Below are positions 26,111 to 35,694 of a stretch of 64,000 bases of DNA, in pieces (position 1 is the first letter of the stretch; every line of letters starts with the position of its first letter). The DNA is from an uncultured Oscillospiraceae bacterium (GTDB taxonomy: Bacteria > Bacillota > Clostridia > Oscillospirales > Ruminococcaceae). The stretch is taken from positions 28,860-92,859 of the forward strand of contig CAJJZS010000008.1 in the NCBI GenBank assembly GCA_905197685.1. The letters are read 5' to 3'. A program made the position numbers and the translations under genes. Under the pieces are notes generated by a model. It was not told the origin of the DNA. It saw only the letters and a program-made list of their open reading frames with translations, and searched no databases.

Positions 26111-27973
26111 GTGAAGTATAAAATATTGTCATTAAATGCCGAATATTCCCTTTGCAGCCTGCTGCAAAACAATCCGAACCTAAACGCTCAGTTCGGACTT
26201 TTGGGAATGGATTGTCGGCAGGAGATTGCTGTAACGGACAGCAATCAGTTTATCGACCAAATCAGTCGATCGGTGAAAGACAATCGCTTGATTTTGATTT
26301 TGGATAATGCGCCCGAGCTGCGGGCAAGGGAAATTTTAGCGCAGGGATTTCATAAGCCGCTCTATCGTCCGCAGGGAGTATCGGGGCAGATTCCGCAGGA
26401 TGCGGTTGTTATGACAGAGCAGGGGCTTGCGCAGCCGGGCTTTGTGATGCTGTATGCAACCTGCTGTATCGCGCTGATTCCCGGCACGGGAAGCGCGGCA
26501 GTTCGTATGATTGTCAATCAGCTTTACCCGCTTTTGTTGCGGCAGCTTTATCCGGGGGCAGTGATGGTAGATATTCCCATGCGTGAGGAGCAGGCGCAGA
26601 CAGCGGCAGAATACTTGGAACGGATAAAAAAGAGAAACCCTGACTTTTTGCCGATGTTGGGCGGAACAAGAGAAAGTCCGGTTCTTCGTCTGATTGCTGT
26701 GAAAGAAACCGAGAAACAGTCCCGCAGCTGCTGCGACAGCTTTTTGGAGGATATGGTTACCGAGTGCGGGAACCTAACCACTGTTTCCGGTGTGGGAATG
26801 AGAGGAACTCGCGCTGTACAAAAGCGGCAGCAAAAGGAAGAGTCAACCCTTGATTTTACCGGAAAATATGCTTCGTCCGCTTACAGTTTAAGCAGTAGCG
26901 CATCTTCGGACGGTTATCTTTTGGAGCAGGATGTTTTTTTAGATGACGAAGATGAGGATGATTCGGACTATGAGGAGGACAATATAGTTTCTTCCAAAAG
27001 CCACAGACAAAGAAAAGCAGAGAGAAAGATAGAAAAACAAAGCAGAAAAGCGCAGAATGTTTCGGACGGAGAGGCAGCGGCAGAACGCCGTTCCCCGATT
27101 ATCTCATTTTTGTTGGTTGTTTTTATTCTGATTTTTATCGGTTCGGTTGGATATTTGGGATATTACTATTGGAAGTCGGCGCAGAACCGCACTGCCTATG
27201 AGAGTTTAAAGGATGTTTACAATCAGACAACCCTGATTGCTCCCCCGGGTTATCCCAGCGGGTACGATAAGGATTTTGCGGCTCTTTGGCAGATAAACCC
27301 CGATACAGTAGGGTGGTTGAGCATTAACGGAACCGATTTGGATTATCCGGTTGTGCAGACTACCGACAACACCAAATATTACCGCACCAATTTTGAGGGA
27401 GAATACAGCGAACACGCTGTTCCCTTTGTCGATACGCAGGTTGATTTAAAAAAGCCGAGCGACAATATCATCATCTATGGACATAATATCCGCACAGACG
27501 GACAGATGTTTAATATTCTAAAAGGATATACCGAACTGGAATTTTATCAGCAGCATCCGGTGGTTGAATTTGACAGCGTATATCATAAGGGAAAATATAA
27601 GATTGTTTCGGTTTTCTACGCCAATACTTTAGAGCAACACGGAGAGGTTTTTCCTTACCACGAGTTTATCAACGCACAAAGTGCAGAGGAAAAACAGGCA
27701 TTTATTGACGATATTCTGATACGCAGCATTATCAATACCGGAGTGGACATTCAGCCGTCCGACGAGCTGTTGACCCTCTCTACCTGCTCCTATGAGTTTA
27801 AGGACGCAAGATATGTTGTGGTAGCGCGCAAGGTGCGAAAGGGAGAAAGCGCCGAGGTGGATACCTCCAAAGCGCAGATGAATCCGACCCCGCTTTATCC
27901 CGATGTATGGTATCAGTTGTTTGGCGGAACAAAGCCGGATAAAGCGCAGCTGAAGGCGAACCTTCCCCATTGA
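26111..27973 (+). CDS. Class B sortase with CinA-like cytoplasmic domain
   Basis: A 620-residue fusion. Residues 1-245 look like the N-terminal (molybdopterin-binding-like) and middle domains of CinA in decayed form: QPGFVMLYATCCIALIPGTG for the TAPGF...LLPGPP region, then a segment starting RIKKRNPDFLPM. A charged linker with an Asp/Glu patch (about 275-320) leads to one membrane helix (about 328-350). The external sortase domain has His458 in IIYGHN, Cys559 in TLSTC and Arg567, the sortase triad. GTG 26111 follows AGGAAGG by nine bases; the in-frame stretch back to 25874 crosses the thrS terminator. The role of the CinA part is unknown. Confidence 0.82.
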   Translation: MKYKILSLNAEYSLCSLLQNNPNLNAQFGLLGMDCRQEIAVTDSNQFIDQISRSVKDNRLILILDNAPELRAREILAQGFHKPLYRPQGVSGQIPQDAVVMTEQGLAQPGFVMLYATCCIALIPGTGSAAVRMIVNQLYPLLLRQLYPGAVMVDIPMREEQAQTAAEYLERIKKRNPDFLPMLGGTRESPVLRLIAVKETEKQSRSCCDSFLEDMVTECGNLTTVSGVGMRGTRAVQKRQQKEESTLDFTGKYASSAYSLSSSASSDGYLLEQDVFLDDEDEDDSDYEEDNIVSSKSHRQRKAERKIEKQSRKAQNVSDGEAAAERRSPIISFLLVVFILIFIGSVGYLGYYYWKSAQNRTAYESLKDVYNQTTLIAPPGYPSGYDKDFAALWQINPDTVGWLSINGTDLDYPVVQTTDNTKYYRTNFEGEYSEHAVPFVDTQVDLKKPSDNIIIYGHNIRTDGQMFNILKGYTELEFYQQHPVVEFDSVYHKGKYKIVSVFYANTLEQHGEVFPYHEFINAQSAEEKQAFIDDILIRSIINTGVDIQPSDELLTLSTCSYEFKDARYVVVARKVRKGESAEVDTSKAQMNPTPLYPDVWYQLFGGTKPDKAQLKANLPH

Positions 27974-28033
27974 TAAAAAAGGGAACAAAAAAATCAGAAG
28001 AAATCAATAACGGATTTTAAGGAGGAAAATAAT

Positions 28034-28990
28034 ATGATGCAGATGCAACCCGCTCCGCAGCCGCCCAAAAGCGGTCAAACAGCCGAGCTTTACAGTCAGC
28101 TGGAAGATTACCTTGCTTTGGGAAGATTAGAGAATGACAGAGAATCTTCTCAGACGAGCGGAAAAAAACGTAAGGTAATTAAACGCAAAAGCAGTTCCGA
28201 GCGCGAAGATGAGGGCGGTTCTGTTTCTCAGGGCAGTTTTGCCGTCAAGGTAAACGGAAAGACAGTCCGAGGCGATGCGCAGGAAATTGTCGGAAGAATG
28301 GTAGAAGCCGAAATGGGCGCAAGCTTTGAGGAAGAAGCGCTCAAAGCTCAGGCAGTAGCGGCGTACACCTATGTAAAGTACCATAATCAGCATGGAACAA
28401 TCCCTTCCGTTGTGGCAAAAAACACCGTTTCTCAAAAGGTAGAGGACGCAGTGGAGCAGGTAATCGGACAGGCAATTTATTATGAGGGAGAATACATCAA
28501 TTCAACCTATTGCGCTTCCAATGCAGGGCAGTCGATGGATTCCGAACATGTTTGGGGAACAGCTCTGCCATACTTAGTCAGCGTAGACAGCCCGGGAGAC
28601 ACAAACCTTAAAGCATACGGCGCGACAAAAACCTTTTCAGAGGATGAGATTGCGCAGGCGATTGAGGAACATCTGGGAACAGACCCTTATGATTATTCCG
28701 ACCCGGAGGATTGGTTCTCCGACCCCGAATATATCAACGGGCAGTATGTGGACAGCATCGAGGTGTGCGGCGAACGCATTTCCGGTCGAGAGGTTCGGGA
28801 AGAACTGTTGGATTTGCAGATTAACTCGGCAGCTTTTGAGATAGAGTATGACGGTGAGTTTACCTTTACTACCTACGGATACGGTCACGGAGTAGGTATG
28901 AGTCAGCAAGGCGCAGACTATTATGCGCAGCAGGGTTGGACCTACGAAGAAATTTTAAATCATTATTATCCGAATACACAGCTTCATTAA
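28034..28990 (+). CDS. SpoIID/LytB-domain protein without signal peptide
   Basis: A 318-residue protein with a C-terminal SpoIID domain. It has AQAVAAYTYVKY, YCASNAGQSMDSEHVWG and the diagnostic GYGHGVGMSQQGA. SpoIID proteins cut glycan strands during engulfment and are normally membrane-anchored. Here residues 1-75 are Lys- and Glu-rich with no hydrophobic stretch or signal peptide. AAGGAGG precedes ATG 28034. It lies 60 bases after the sortase gene and is probably co-transcribed. Either it leaves the cell by another path or its anchor was lost. Confidence 0.85.
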   Translation: MMQMQPAPQPPKSGQTAELYSQLEDYLALGRLENDRESSQTSGKKRKVIKRKSSSEREDEGGSVSQGSFAVKVNGKTVRGDAQEIVGRMVEAEMGASFEEEALKAQAVAAYTYVKYHNQHGTIPSVVAKNTVSQKVEDAVEQVIGQAIYYEGEYINSTYCASNAGQSMDSEHVWGTALPYLVSVDSPGDTNLKAYGATKTFSEDEIAQAIEEHLGTDPYDYSDPEDWFSDPEYINGQYVDSIEVCGERISGREVREELLDLQINSAAFEIEYDGEFTFTTYGYGHGVGMSQQGADYYAQQGWTYEEILNHYYPNTQLH

Positions 28991-28999
28991 CAAGCAATA

Positions 29000-29039
29000 A
29001 AAAAAGAAGGAAAAACCGATTGGTTTTTCCTTCTTTTTT
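29000..29039. terminator. Bidirectional terminator
   Basis: 18-bp stem AAAAAAGAAGGAAAAACC and GGTTTTTCCTTCTTTTTT, loop GATT, between the SpoIID-like gene and the convergent Big_2 sortase. Confidence 0.93.
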
Positions 29040-29064
29040 GTTTTTTATTGTTGAGGAAGAAGCG

Positions 29065-32000
29065 TTATCCGCGTTGGTCGGAGCTGCCGAAGCTGCCGCC
29101 TTGATCCTCATCTGAATATTCATCGTCTTCATCGGGAACATATTCGTCGCTTGACCCGTATCCGAAGCCGCCTCCGCCTGTTACGGTAACAGGAACAGAA
29201 ATGGTCTGATATTCTCCGGTATCGTTTTTAGTTGCGGTTACAGTAACGATTGCAGTACCGCTGCTGATGCCGGTTACCATTCCTTCATTATCTACTTCCA
29301 GAATACTTCTGTCACTGGAGGAACATTCAATCGTAACCTCGTTTTCCGGCAGATTGATGCCTAAACGCAGGAGCTTTGTATATCCTGCTTCTACCGAGTA
29401 TTCGGAATCCTCCGAGTAAAGTCCTAAATCGGCTTTGTTGCCCTGATTATTATTCTGGTTGTTTTGACCATTCTGATTATTCTGTCCGTTGTTTGGCGAG
29501 CCGCCGCCGGTGCCAGTTACGGTAATGGTTGCGGTGGTGGAGTGTTTTCCGTCCGCAGTTGCCAAAGTAATGGTGACATCGGTGGTTTGTTCCAAAGAAA
29601 CAATGGTGGTAACATAACCGTTTTGGTCAACATCTGCAATTCTTGGATTGTCGGAGGACCACACAACGGCAGTTCCGGCAGGGTCAACCGCATATTGCAG
29701 TTGCGCTTCTTCACCGGGGTTCAGCACAATCGAGTTGACGCTCAGTTTTACGGCACTGTTGTCTGCGCTGCCTTCTTCCTTTACGGTGATGGTGCAGGAA
29801 GCTTGTAGTCCGTCCGCAGTAGTTGCTGTGATAACAGCTTCTCCTGCTTTTTGACCGACGACCATCGCTTCCAATCCGTTGCCCTGATTTTGCAGAATAA
29901 CATTATCATTGCTGGAACTCCAGGTAACGGCTCCCACATCGGTTCCGGCAGGGGTAACAGCTAATTTTAAGTTCTGCGCCTGTCCTACAGTCAGGTTCAT
30001 GCTGCTTTGTGCAAAGGTAACGCTTGGATGATCCTTATCTGCTGCGGCAGCAACGGTAATGCTGCATACAGCACTGATTTTTCCGTCCGAAGAGGTAACA
30101 GTGACCTGTGCAGAGCCGGGGTTTACAGCGGTCAGTTCTGCGCTTGTTCCGTTTCCGGTTACACGAATAATGCTTTCATCACTGCTCTTCCAGCTGAGGC
30201 TTGCTTGCGCTTCCTTTGGTTCAAACGAAGCGGTCAAAGTAGCTTTTTCTTCCGGTTTCAGCTGGAGGGAAGAGGAACTTAACGAGATACCAGTCAGTTC
30301 TTTGCCATTTCCTTTGACTGTTACGGTGATGTTATCAACAAATCCGCCGTCATCGGCTGCTGCGGTAATCTGAGCCGTGCCTGCGCCCACAGCGGTTACA
30401 ACGCCGCTGTTTTTGTCAACGGTAGCAACCGAGGTGTTGCTGGAATCCCAGGTGCAGGTTTGAATCGGAGCGTCGGCAGGGCTTACTTTTGCGGTCAGGG
30501 TTGCGGTTTCGCCTACATTCAGGCTGATTTCACGCTTGCCGTCAATGGTAATGCTTTTTACCTTGCCTAGTTTTTTTGCATATTCGGCAGCCCCTGCATA
30601 AACAGCCGGATAGTATGCGTCGTCATTAACAACAGCTTTTTCTACATCAACCTTTTCATCTTCGCCGTCGCGAACTCTTCTTGCCACAACAACGAAGCGG
30701 GCTTCTTTAAACTCATAGGTACAGGTGGAAAGGGTGAGCAGTTCATCTCCGTATTCCACATCGACCGGAGCGTCGAAGATGCTGCGGCGTTTTACTTCGT
30801 CCACAAATTCGTTGAATTCTTTTTCGTCCTTTGCATTGACAAAGTGGTTATAATCGAATACGTTGCCGTTATCATGAGAAGGTTCGGTATTGGTAATAAA
30901 CGCACCGATAATTTTATAGGTTCCGGCTTTATATACACTGTCAAAGCTGATGGTAGGATGCTCTTTATAGAAAGAAAGCTGTTTGTATTTGGTTAGGTCA
31001 TTAAACATCTGTCCGTCATTACGGATATTGTGACCGTAAATGATGATATTGTCGCTTGGTTTTTTGACATCAACCTCATAGTCGATGTACGGGGTTCCGT
31101 AAAAATCATACTCTTTATCAAAGCTCAGGCGATGATAAAAATCATTGTCAGAAGTCTGAACTACCGGGAAGTTGACATTGGTTCCGTCAATCTTAATCCA
31201 ACCTTTGATATCTTCGTTGCGCTGATAGAACGGGTAGAATTTCGGCAGATAATCGTTTGGATAACCCTCGATATTGGAGAGCTTTCCTTCTGCCGCTTCT
31301 TTCTCTGCCTGCTCCATCTGACTTTGCAGGTTTGTGATATTTTCCTGTGACTTTTTGTTCTGCGCTCCGAAATCAACCAGATAGGTGATTGAGCCGACAA
31401 AGACAATCAAACAAATCCAAATTAAAATTTTGCGTACTTTGTCAAAGCCGCTGTCATCTTTGTTAGGGAAAATGCGGTAAAAAATGCCTTTCACTCCTTT
31501 TGGCGCTTTGGAAGCGTTTGTTTTTGGTTCGGGAGTTTGTTTTTCTCCTTTTTTCTTTTTGCCGCGTTTGCCTTTTTCTTCGATTGGGGCAGTAACGGCA
31601 GGCATGGCAGGCTGCGGTACAACGCCCATTCCTTCTAAAACAGCGTCTTCGGCGTCGCAGCTGTCCTGCGGTGGCTGCGGGTAGCTGTCCACCAGACGGC
31701 GGGCAAGGTTAAACAGGCGCACCACCGCATCGGAAGTCATCTGGGACAGCGAGCGGTAATTTCCCGCATCCAGTTCCTGCATCAGGCACACTCCGCCCAA
31801 AACCGCGCAAATATAAGCCTTTCTGGTTTTAAAGGCGGCGTTCGGCAGGGTAATGCTCAGTCCCAATAAATCCTGTTCTTCCTGCTTGGAAACCCCCAGA
31901 GCCATCGCCGCTGCGACGTTTGCGCTGACAGGACCAAACTTTTTGCAGATTTTATCGTTGATGCCTAAGCGTTCCAATTCCATTTCTTCCGGTTGACACT

Positions 32001-32877
32001 GATAGACCGAATAAACCAGCTGTCCGTCCTTGTCCACAGCGTGAAAGCGTTTGGCAGCAAGTCCCGCAGAACCGGATTCGGCAAACGCCAGACGAATATT
32101 TTTCTTTGCGCACTTTAACGCCAGCGCGTGTTCAATTCCGTTTACATCAATTCCGTAAACATGATCGCCCAAACGGCTTGCGATCTCGCGCATAACGCCG
32201 GCACATCGTTCGGCTGCTTGCTGACGGTTTTGATTGTTATCCGAAATGCGGATAATCACCTCGGAACGCTTTTCATAGATTGCCACACAGGGAAGCGTCT
32301 GCTCAAGCAGGTCGCTCAATGCTTCCTGCACCTGTTCAAAGCTCATTTCCATGATGCGCAAAACGCGGCTCTGGCACGGGGTAGGGCAAATCTTATTGAA
32401 TACCTGAAACAGATAGCTGAAAAACAGACTGGTTTGTTCCTCCGGATTGGCAGGAAGAACCAGAATATGGAAATTCTCCTCTCCCATCAGCTCAAAGCCG
32501 GGAAAAAGGGACTGCCGGCAAGAAAAGGCGCGCGCGCCCTGCGGCAAGACGGCAGCGTCGGCAGCTTCCTGTTCGGACAGATGTCCGCGCTTTATCAGGT
32601 GCTGCATGAGCTGCTCGTTTGGTTCCAGCTCTTTTTGGCATACCTCGGCAGCGGCGCGGATACAGGCAGTGTCTGCATTGAGATTTCCGCTTAACGGGCA
32701 TAACAACAGCGTTTGAGGCTGAGCGCAGGCGATAAAAGCGCGGCGCAAAGCATGGGCGTCCGCAGCAGGGATTTTTTCAAGCTCAAAGCCAAAAGTGCGC
32801 AGTTCCTTTTCCATGTAAGGGGAGGCTAACAGCTGCCCTGAGCCGTCGGTATCCGCCCCGATGATATAAACTTTCAA
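29065..32877 (-). CDS. CinA-like/class B sortase/Big_2 fusion protein
   Basis: A 1270-residue multidomain protein. Residues 1-160 match CinA N-terminal layout (VYIIGADTDGSGQLLAS; LPQGARAF...FPGFEL; ILVLPANPEE), 170-243 the CinA middle domain (EVIIRIS...RLGDHVYG), and 245-365 the CinA C-terminal deamidase-like domain with AESGSAG for the usual AESCTGG. A Lys-rich linker precedes a membrane helix (about 483-502). The sortase domain follows with His616, Cys719 and Arg727. About five Big_2 Ig-like domains span 773-1233, with an Asn/Gln-rich spacer near 1124-1148. The tail is acidic without sorting signal. I start at TTG 32877 after GAGGTGG. Confidence 0.85.
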   Translation of the reverse strand: MKVYIIGADTDGSGQLLASPYMEKELRTFGFELEKIPAADAHALRRAFIACAQPQTLLLCPLSGNLNADTACIRAAAEVCQKELEPNEQLMQHLIKRGHLSEQEAADAAVLPQGARAFSCRQSLFPGFELMGEENFHILVLPANPEEQTSLFFSYLFQVFNKICPTPCQSRVLRIMEMSFEQVQEALSDLLEQTLPCVAIYEKRSEVIIRISDNNQNRQQAAERCAGVMREIASRLGDHVYGIDVNGIEHALALKCAKKNIRLAFAESGSAGLAAKRFHAVDKDGQLVYSVYQCQPEEMELERLGINDKICKKFGPVSANVAAAMALGVSKQEEQDLLGLSITLPNAAFKTRKAYICAVLGGVCLMQELDAGNYRSLSQMTSDAVVRLFNLARRLVDSYPQPPQDSCDAEDAVLEGMGVVPQPAMPAVTAPIEEKGKRGKKKKGEKQTPEPKTNASKAPKGVKGIFYRIFPNKDDSGFDKVRKILIWICLIVFVGSITYLVDFGAQNKKSQENITNLQSQMEQAEKEAAEGKLSNIEGYPNDYLPKFYPFYQRNEDIKGWIKIDGTNVNFPVVQTSDNDFYHRLSFDKEYDFYGTPYIDYEVDVKKPSDNIIIYGHNIRNDGQMFNDLTKYKQLSFYKEHPTISFDSVYKAGTYKIIGAFITNTEPSHDNGNVFDYNHFVNAKDEKEFNEFVDEVKRRSIFDAPVDVEYGDELLTLSTCTYEFKEARFVVVARRVRDGEDEKVDVEKAVVNDDAYYPAVYAGAAEYAKKLGKVKSITIDGKREISLNVGETATLTAKVSPADAPIQTCTWDSSNTSVATVDKNSGVVTAVGAGTAQITAAADDGGFVDNITVTVKGNGKELTGISLSSSSLQLKPEEKATLTASFEPKEAQASLSWKSSDESIIRVTGNGTSAELTAVNPGSAQVTVTSSDGKISAVCSITVAAAADKDHPSVTFAQSSMNLTVGQAQNLKLAVTPAGTDVGAVTWSSSNDNVILQNQGNGLEAMVVGQKAGEAVITATTADGLQASCTITVKEEGSADNSAVKLSVNSIVLNPGEEAQLQYAVDPAGTAVVWSSDNPRIADVDQNGYVTTIVSLEQTTDVTITLATADGKHSTTATITVTGTGGGSPNNGQNNQNGQNNQNNNQGNKADLGLYSEDSEYSVEAGYTKLLRLGINLPENEVTIECSSSDRSILEVDNEGMVTGISSGTAIVTVTATKNDTGEYQTISVPVTVTGGGGFGYGSSDEYVPDEDDEYSDEDQGGSFGSSDQRG

Positions 32878-33032
32878 TTTTTCCACCTCGATTACAATTC
32901 CGCCCGTGCAGTCTGCAAAATACGGGTGCAGGCTGCGGTTTTGGAGTGCTGTTTTAACACGAACCATTTAATACTATGATAAACGAAACAGCGGGCGGTT
33001 TCAAGCGGTAAATTCTGTTGGATTGCCTGCAA

Positions 33033-34208
33033 TTAAGAATTTGAGATGCTCAGTTCCTCAATTCCGGCAATCGCGCGATCAATCAGTTCTTCCATCTTCA
33101 TCTGCTCTTCCGCAAATTTTACAAATTTCAGCTGAGGTTTGGTTCTCGGATGTTTTGGTGTAAATACAGTGCAGCAGTCCTCATAAGGAAGAATGGAGGT
33201 TTCAAAGGTGTCAATCTTTCTGGAGATGATTACAATTTCGTCCTTGTCCATACCGATTACCGGGCGCAGAACCGGCATATCTGCCGACTCGTCGGTGCAG
33301 GCAATCGCCTGAATGGTCTGGCTTGCTACCTGTCCCACGCTTTCGCCCGTAATCAAAGCCTCGCACTCATTGGCGCGGGCAACCCGGCAGGCAATTTTCA
33401 TCATATAGCGGCGCATGATGATGGTAAACAAATCTTCCGGACATTCGTCGCGAATTGCTTCCTGAATTTCGGTAAACGGAACGATGTACATTTTAATGCG
33501 TCCGCAATAAGAACACATTTTGTGCGCAAGGTCAATCACCTTCTGCTTTGCGCGTTCGGAAGTGTACGGAGGGGAGACAAAATGGATTGCGCTGATTTCC
33601 AATCCGCGTTTTGCCATCATATATCCGGCAACCGGACTGTCGATGCCGCCCGAGATTAAAAGCATCGCTTTGCCGCCGGTTCCCACCGGAATACCGCCTG
33701 CCCCCTTAATCTGACTGCCGTGAATATAAGCGGCGTAGTCACGAACCTCCACCATTACAACAACATCGGGATTGTGGACATCTACCTGAAGGTGCGGAAA
33801 TTTTTCTAACAGATATTCTCCGACACCCGCGCAGATTTGCGGAGATTTTAAGGGGAAACTCTTATCCGAACGCTTTGCCTCTACTTTAAAGGTAACGGCA
33901 TTTTCCAATTCTTCCTTTAAGTATTCGGCGGCGGTTGTTTTAATCTGCTCAAAATCCTTTTCCACAACGCAGGCTCTGGTGAGCGCGGCGATGCCGAATA
34001 CCTTTTGCAGGCGTTCGGTTGCTTCATCCAGGTCATATCCTTCTTCGTCCGGTTCCACATAGATGGTGGACTGCGCCTTTCTGAAATGGAACGAACCGAC
34101 CGGCATCAGCTTGCGGCGGGCATTTTTAATCAGGCGGTCCTCAAAGGCATGACGATTCAGTCCTTTTAAGGCGATCTCGCCGTTTTTTAAGAGAATGACT
34201 TCTTTCAT
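33033..34208 (-). CDS. thiI: tRNA 4-thiouridine synthetase ThiI
   Basis: Adenylates U8 of tRNA and transfers sulfur to make 4-thiouridine; it may also serve thiamine synthesis. The 391-residue protein has an N-terminal ferredoxin-like and THUMP domain (about 1-165) and a PP-loop ATPase domain with LLISGGIDSPVAGYMM. It lacks the C-terminal rhodanese domain of E. coli ThiI, as is common in Firmicutes. It follows the cysteine desulfurase gene by 51 bases, the usual sulfur-donor partner. Confidence 0.95.
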   Translation of the reverse strand: MKEVILLKNGEIALKGLNRHAFEDRLIKNARRKLMPVGSFHFRKAQSTIYVEPDEEGYDLDEATERLQKVFGIAALTRACVVEKDFEQIKTTAAEYLKEELENAVTFKVEAKRSDKSFPLKSPQICAGVGEYLLEKFPHLQVDVHNPDVVVMVEVRDYAAYIHGSQIKGAGGIPVGTGGKAMLLISGGIDSPVAGYMMAKRGLEISAIHFVSPPYTSERAKQKVIDLAHKMCSYCGRIKMYIVPFTEIQEAIRDECPEDLFTIIMRRYMMKIACRVARANECEALITGESVGQVASQTIQAIACTDESADMPVLRPVIGMDKDEIVIISRKIDTFETSILPYEDCCTVFTPKHPRTKPQLKFVKFAEEQMKMEELIDRAIAGIEELSISNS

Positions 34209-34259
34209 GGTAAACTCCTTTTTATTGGTGTGGGAAATAATAATATAAGAATCGGTCCG

Positions 34260-35399
34260 TTATCTTCGGAATCGATTTAATCCTTCCTCCAAAGCGGCAA
34301 GAAAGACGGGGACTTCGTCCGGGGTGTTATACCGTCCGAAGCTGAGACGGATCGCGCTGTCGGCGCGTTCGTGGGAAAGCCCCATCGAGGCAAGCACATG
34401 GCTGGCGCCGCCCTTTGCGCAGGCAGAGCCGCTGGAAACATAAATTCCTTTTTCTTCCAAAAAGTGCAGCATAATTTCCGAACGAACCCCCAAAGCAGAG
34501 AAGTTCAAAATATAAGGTGTCGCATCGGCGGGAGAATTGATGCAAATGTTCGGCAATTTTGTAAGACCTTCTAAAAGAGCGTCTCGAATTTGGGCAATTT
34601 TTCGATGATTTTCCTCCCGTTCCTGCATCAGCAGCGAGGCGGCAAGTCCCATAGCGCAGTGATTGGCAATCGCTTCGGTACCGGGGCGGACATTTTTTTC
34701 TTGTCCGCCGCCAAAAGTAACGGGACGCCAACGGCTTGATTTTTTGATATAAAGCGCGCCGCATCCTTTGGGGGCGTAAATCTTGTGACCGCTTACCGAC
34801 AGAAAATCAATTTCCGGCATTTTTTGCAGACGGATTGGTTCTTTACAGTATGCCTGAACCGCATCACAATGAATTAAAAGCTGCGGATAGCGCCGCTTTA
34901 ACATTCGGCTGACGCTGCCTACCGGCAAGATGCTGCCTACCTCGTTATTGACCGCCATCATAGAGAATAAAACAGTATTTTTGTCCACCGCTTCCAGCAC
35001 TTGTTCCGGGGTAATCTGTCCGTTGCTGTCCGGCTTTAGTCGAACAATTTCCCAGCCTTCGCTTTCTAAAAAATCAACGGTGTGCAAGACGGCGTCATGT
35101 TCAAACGCGGTTGTTACAATCTTGTTTCCGCGGCGTTTCTGCGCTCTTGCCGCTCCCAAGATGGCAAGGTTGTCCGCTTCTGTTCCGCCGGCGGTAAAAT
35201 AAATTTCCGAGCTTTGGCATCCCAGCGAGTCGGCAATCTGCGCCCGGGCGGTATCCAGACGTTTTTGCGCTTCAAATCCCTTTCGGTGCAGGGATGAGGG
35301 GTTTCCGTAACATTCGGTGAGCATCTCGTACACTAATTCGGCGGCTTCTTTTCTGGTTTTGGTCGTCGCGCTGTTATCATAATAAATTTCGTCCGGCAA
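34260..35399 (-). CDS. Cysteine desulfurase, NifS/IscS type
   Basis: PLP enzyme that takes sulfur from cysteine. It has the opening YYDNSATTK, the PLP lysine in SVSGHKIYAPKGCGALY, and the catalytic cysteine in SSGSACAKGG within a loop, as in NifS-like enzymes. I start at TTG 35399 (MPDEIYYDN), nine bases after AAAGGAAG, giving 379 residues; an upstream TTG start at 35423 is possible. Linkage to thiI suggests that it feeds 4-thiouridine synthesis in tRNA. Confidence 0.92.
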   Translation of the reverse strand: MPDEIYYDNSATTKTRKEAAELVYEMLTECYGNPSSLHRKGFEAQKRLDTARAQIADSLGCQSSEIYFTAGGTEADNLAILGAARAQKRRGNKIVTTAFEHDAVLHTVDFLESEGWEIVRLKPDSNGQITPEQVLEAVDKNTVLFSMMAVNNEVGSILPVGSVSRMLKRRYPQLLIHCDAVQAYCKEPIRLQKMPEIDFLSVSGHKIYAPKGCGALYIKKSSRWRPVTFGGGQEKNVRPGTEAIANHCAMGLAASLLMQEREENHRKIAQIRDALLEGLTKLPNICINSPADATPYILNFSALGVRSEIMLHFLEEKGIYVSSGSACAKGGASHVLASMGLSHERADSAIRLSFGRYNTPDEVPVFLAALEEGLNRFRR

Positions 35400-35466
35400 G
35401 GGCGCACACTTCCTTTTAATCAATCATTGGTTTTGGTTCGGATAATAAAAAGATACATACCCTTTT

Positions 35467-35495
35467 ATTATACTGCATTCCGGCTTCAGTTTCAA
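35467..35495 (-). promoter_or_regulatory. Promoter of the desulfurase-thiI operon
   Basis: Minus strand: -35 TTGAAA (35495-35490), 17 bases, -10 TATAAT (35472-35467). Confidence 0.78.
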
Positions 35496-35620
35496 ATGTT
35501 CGGGGACTTTTTAACAGTATTTTTACAGCGGATTTTTTAGACTTTTTGGGAAGGGAGTTGGTGATTTTTTACAACAAGGCGAAAAATTTGCAAAATAGGC
35601 AAAATTTTTATCCCGCTTTC

Positions 35621-35629
35621 TGGTATAAT
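35621..35629 (+). promoter_or_regulatory. Extended -10 promoter of the hydrolase-TraX operon
   Basis: TGGTATAAT (35621-35629) is an extended -10 with no good -35 at standard spacing. It lies about 66 bases before the first gene. Confidence 0.6.
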
Positions 35630-35694
35630 AGGAAAGGAAAGAACACAAACAAAACAGTAAAGTCAAAAATAAAAAGGATGTTGAATCAAGTTAT

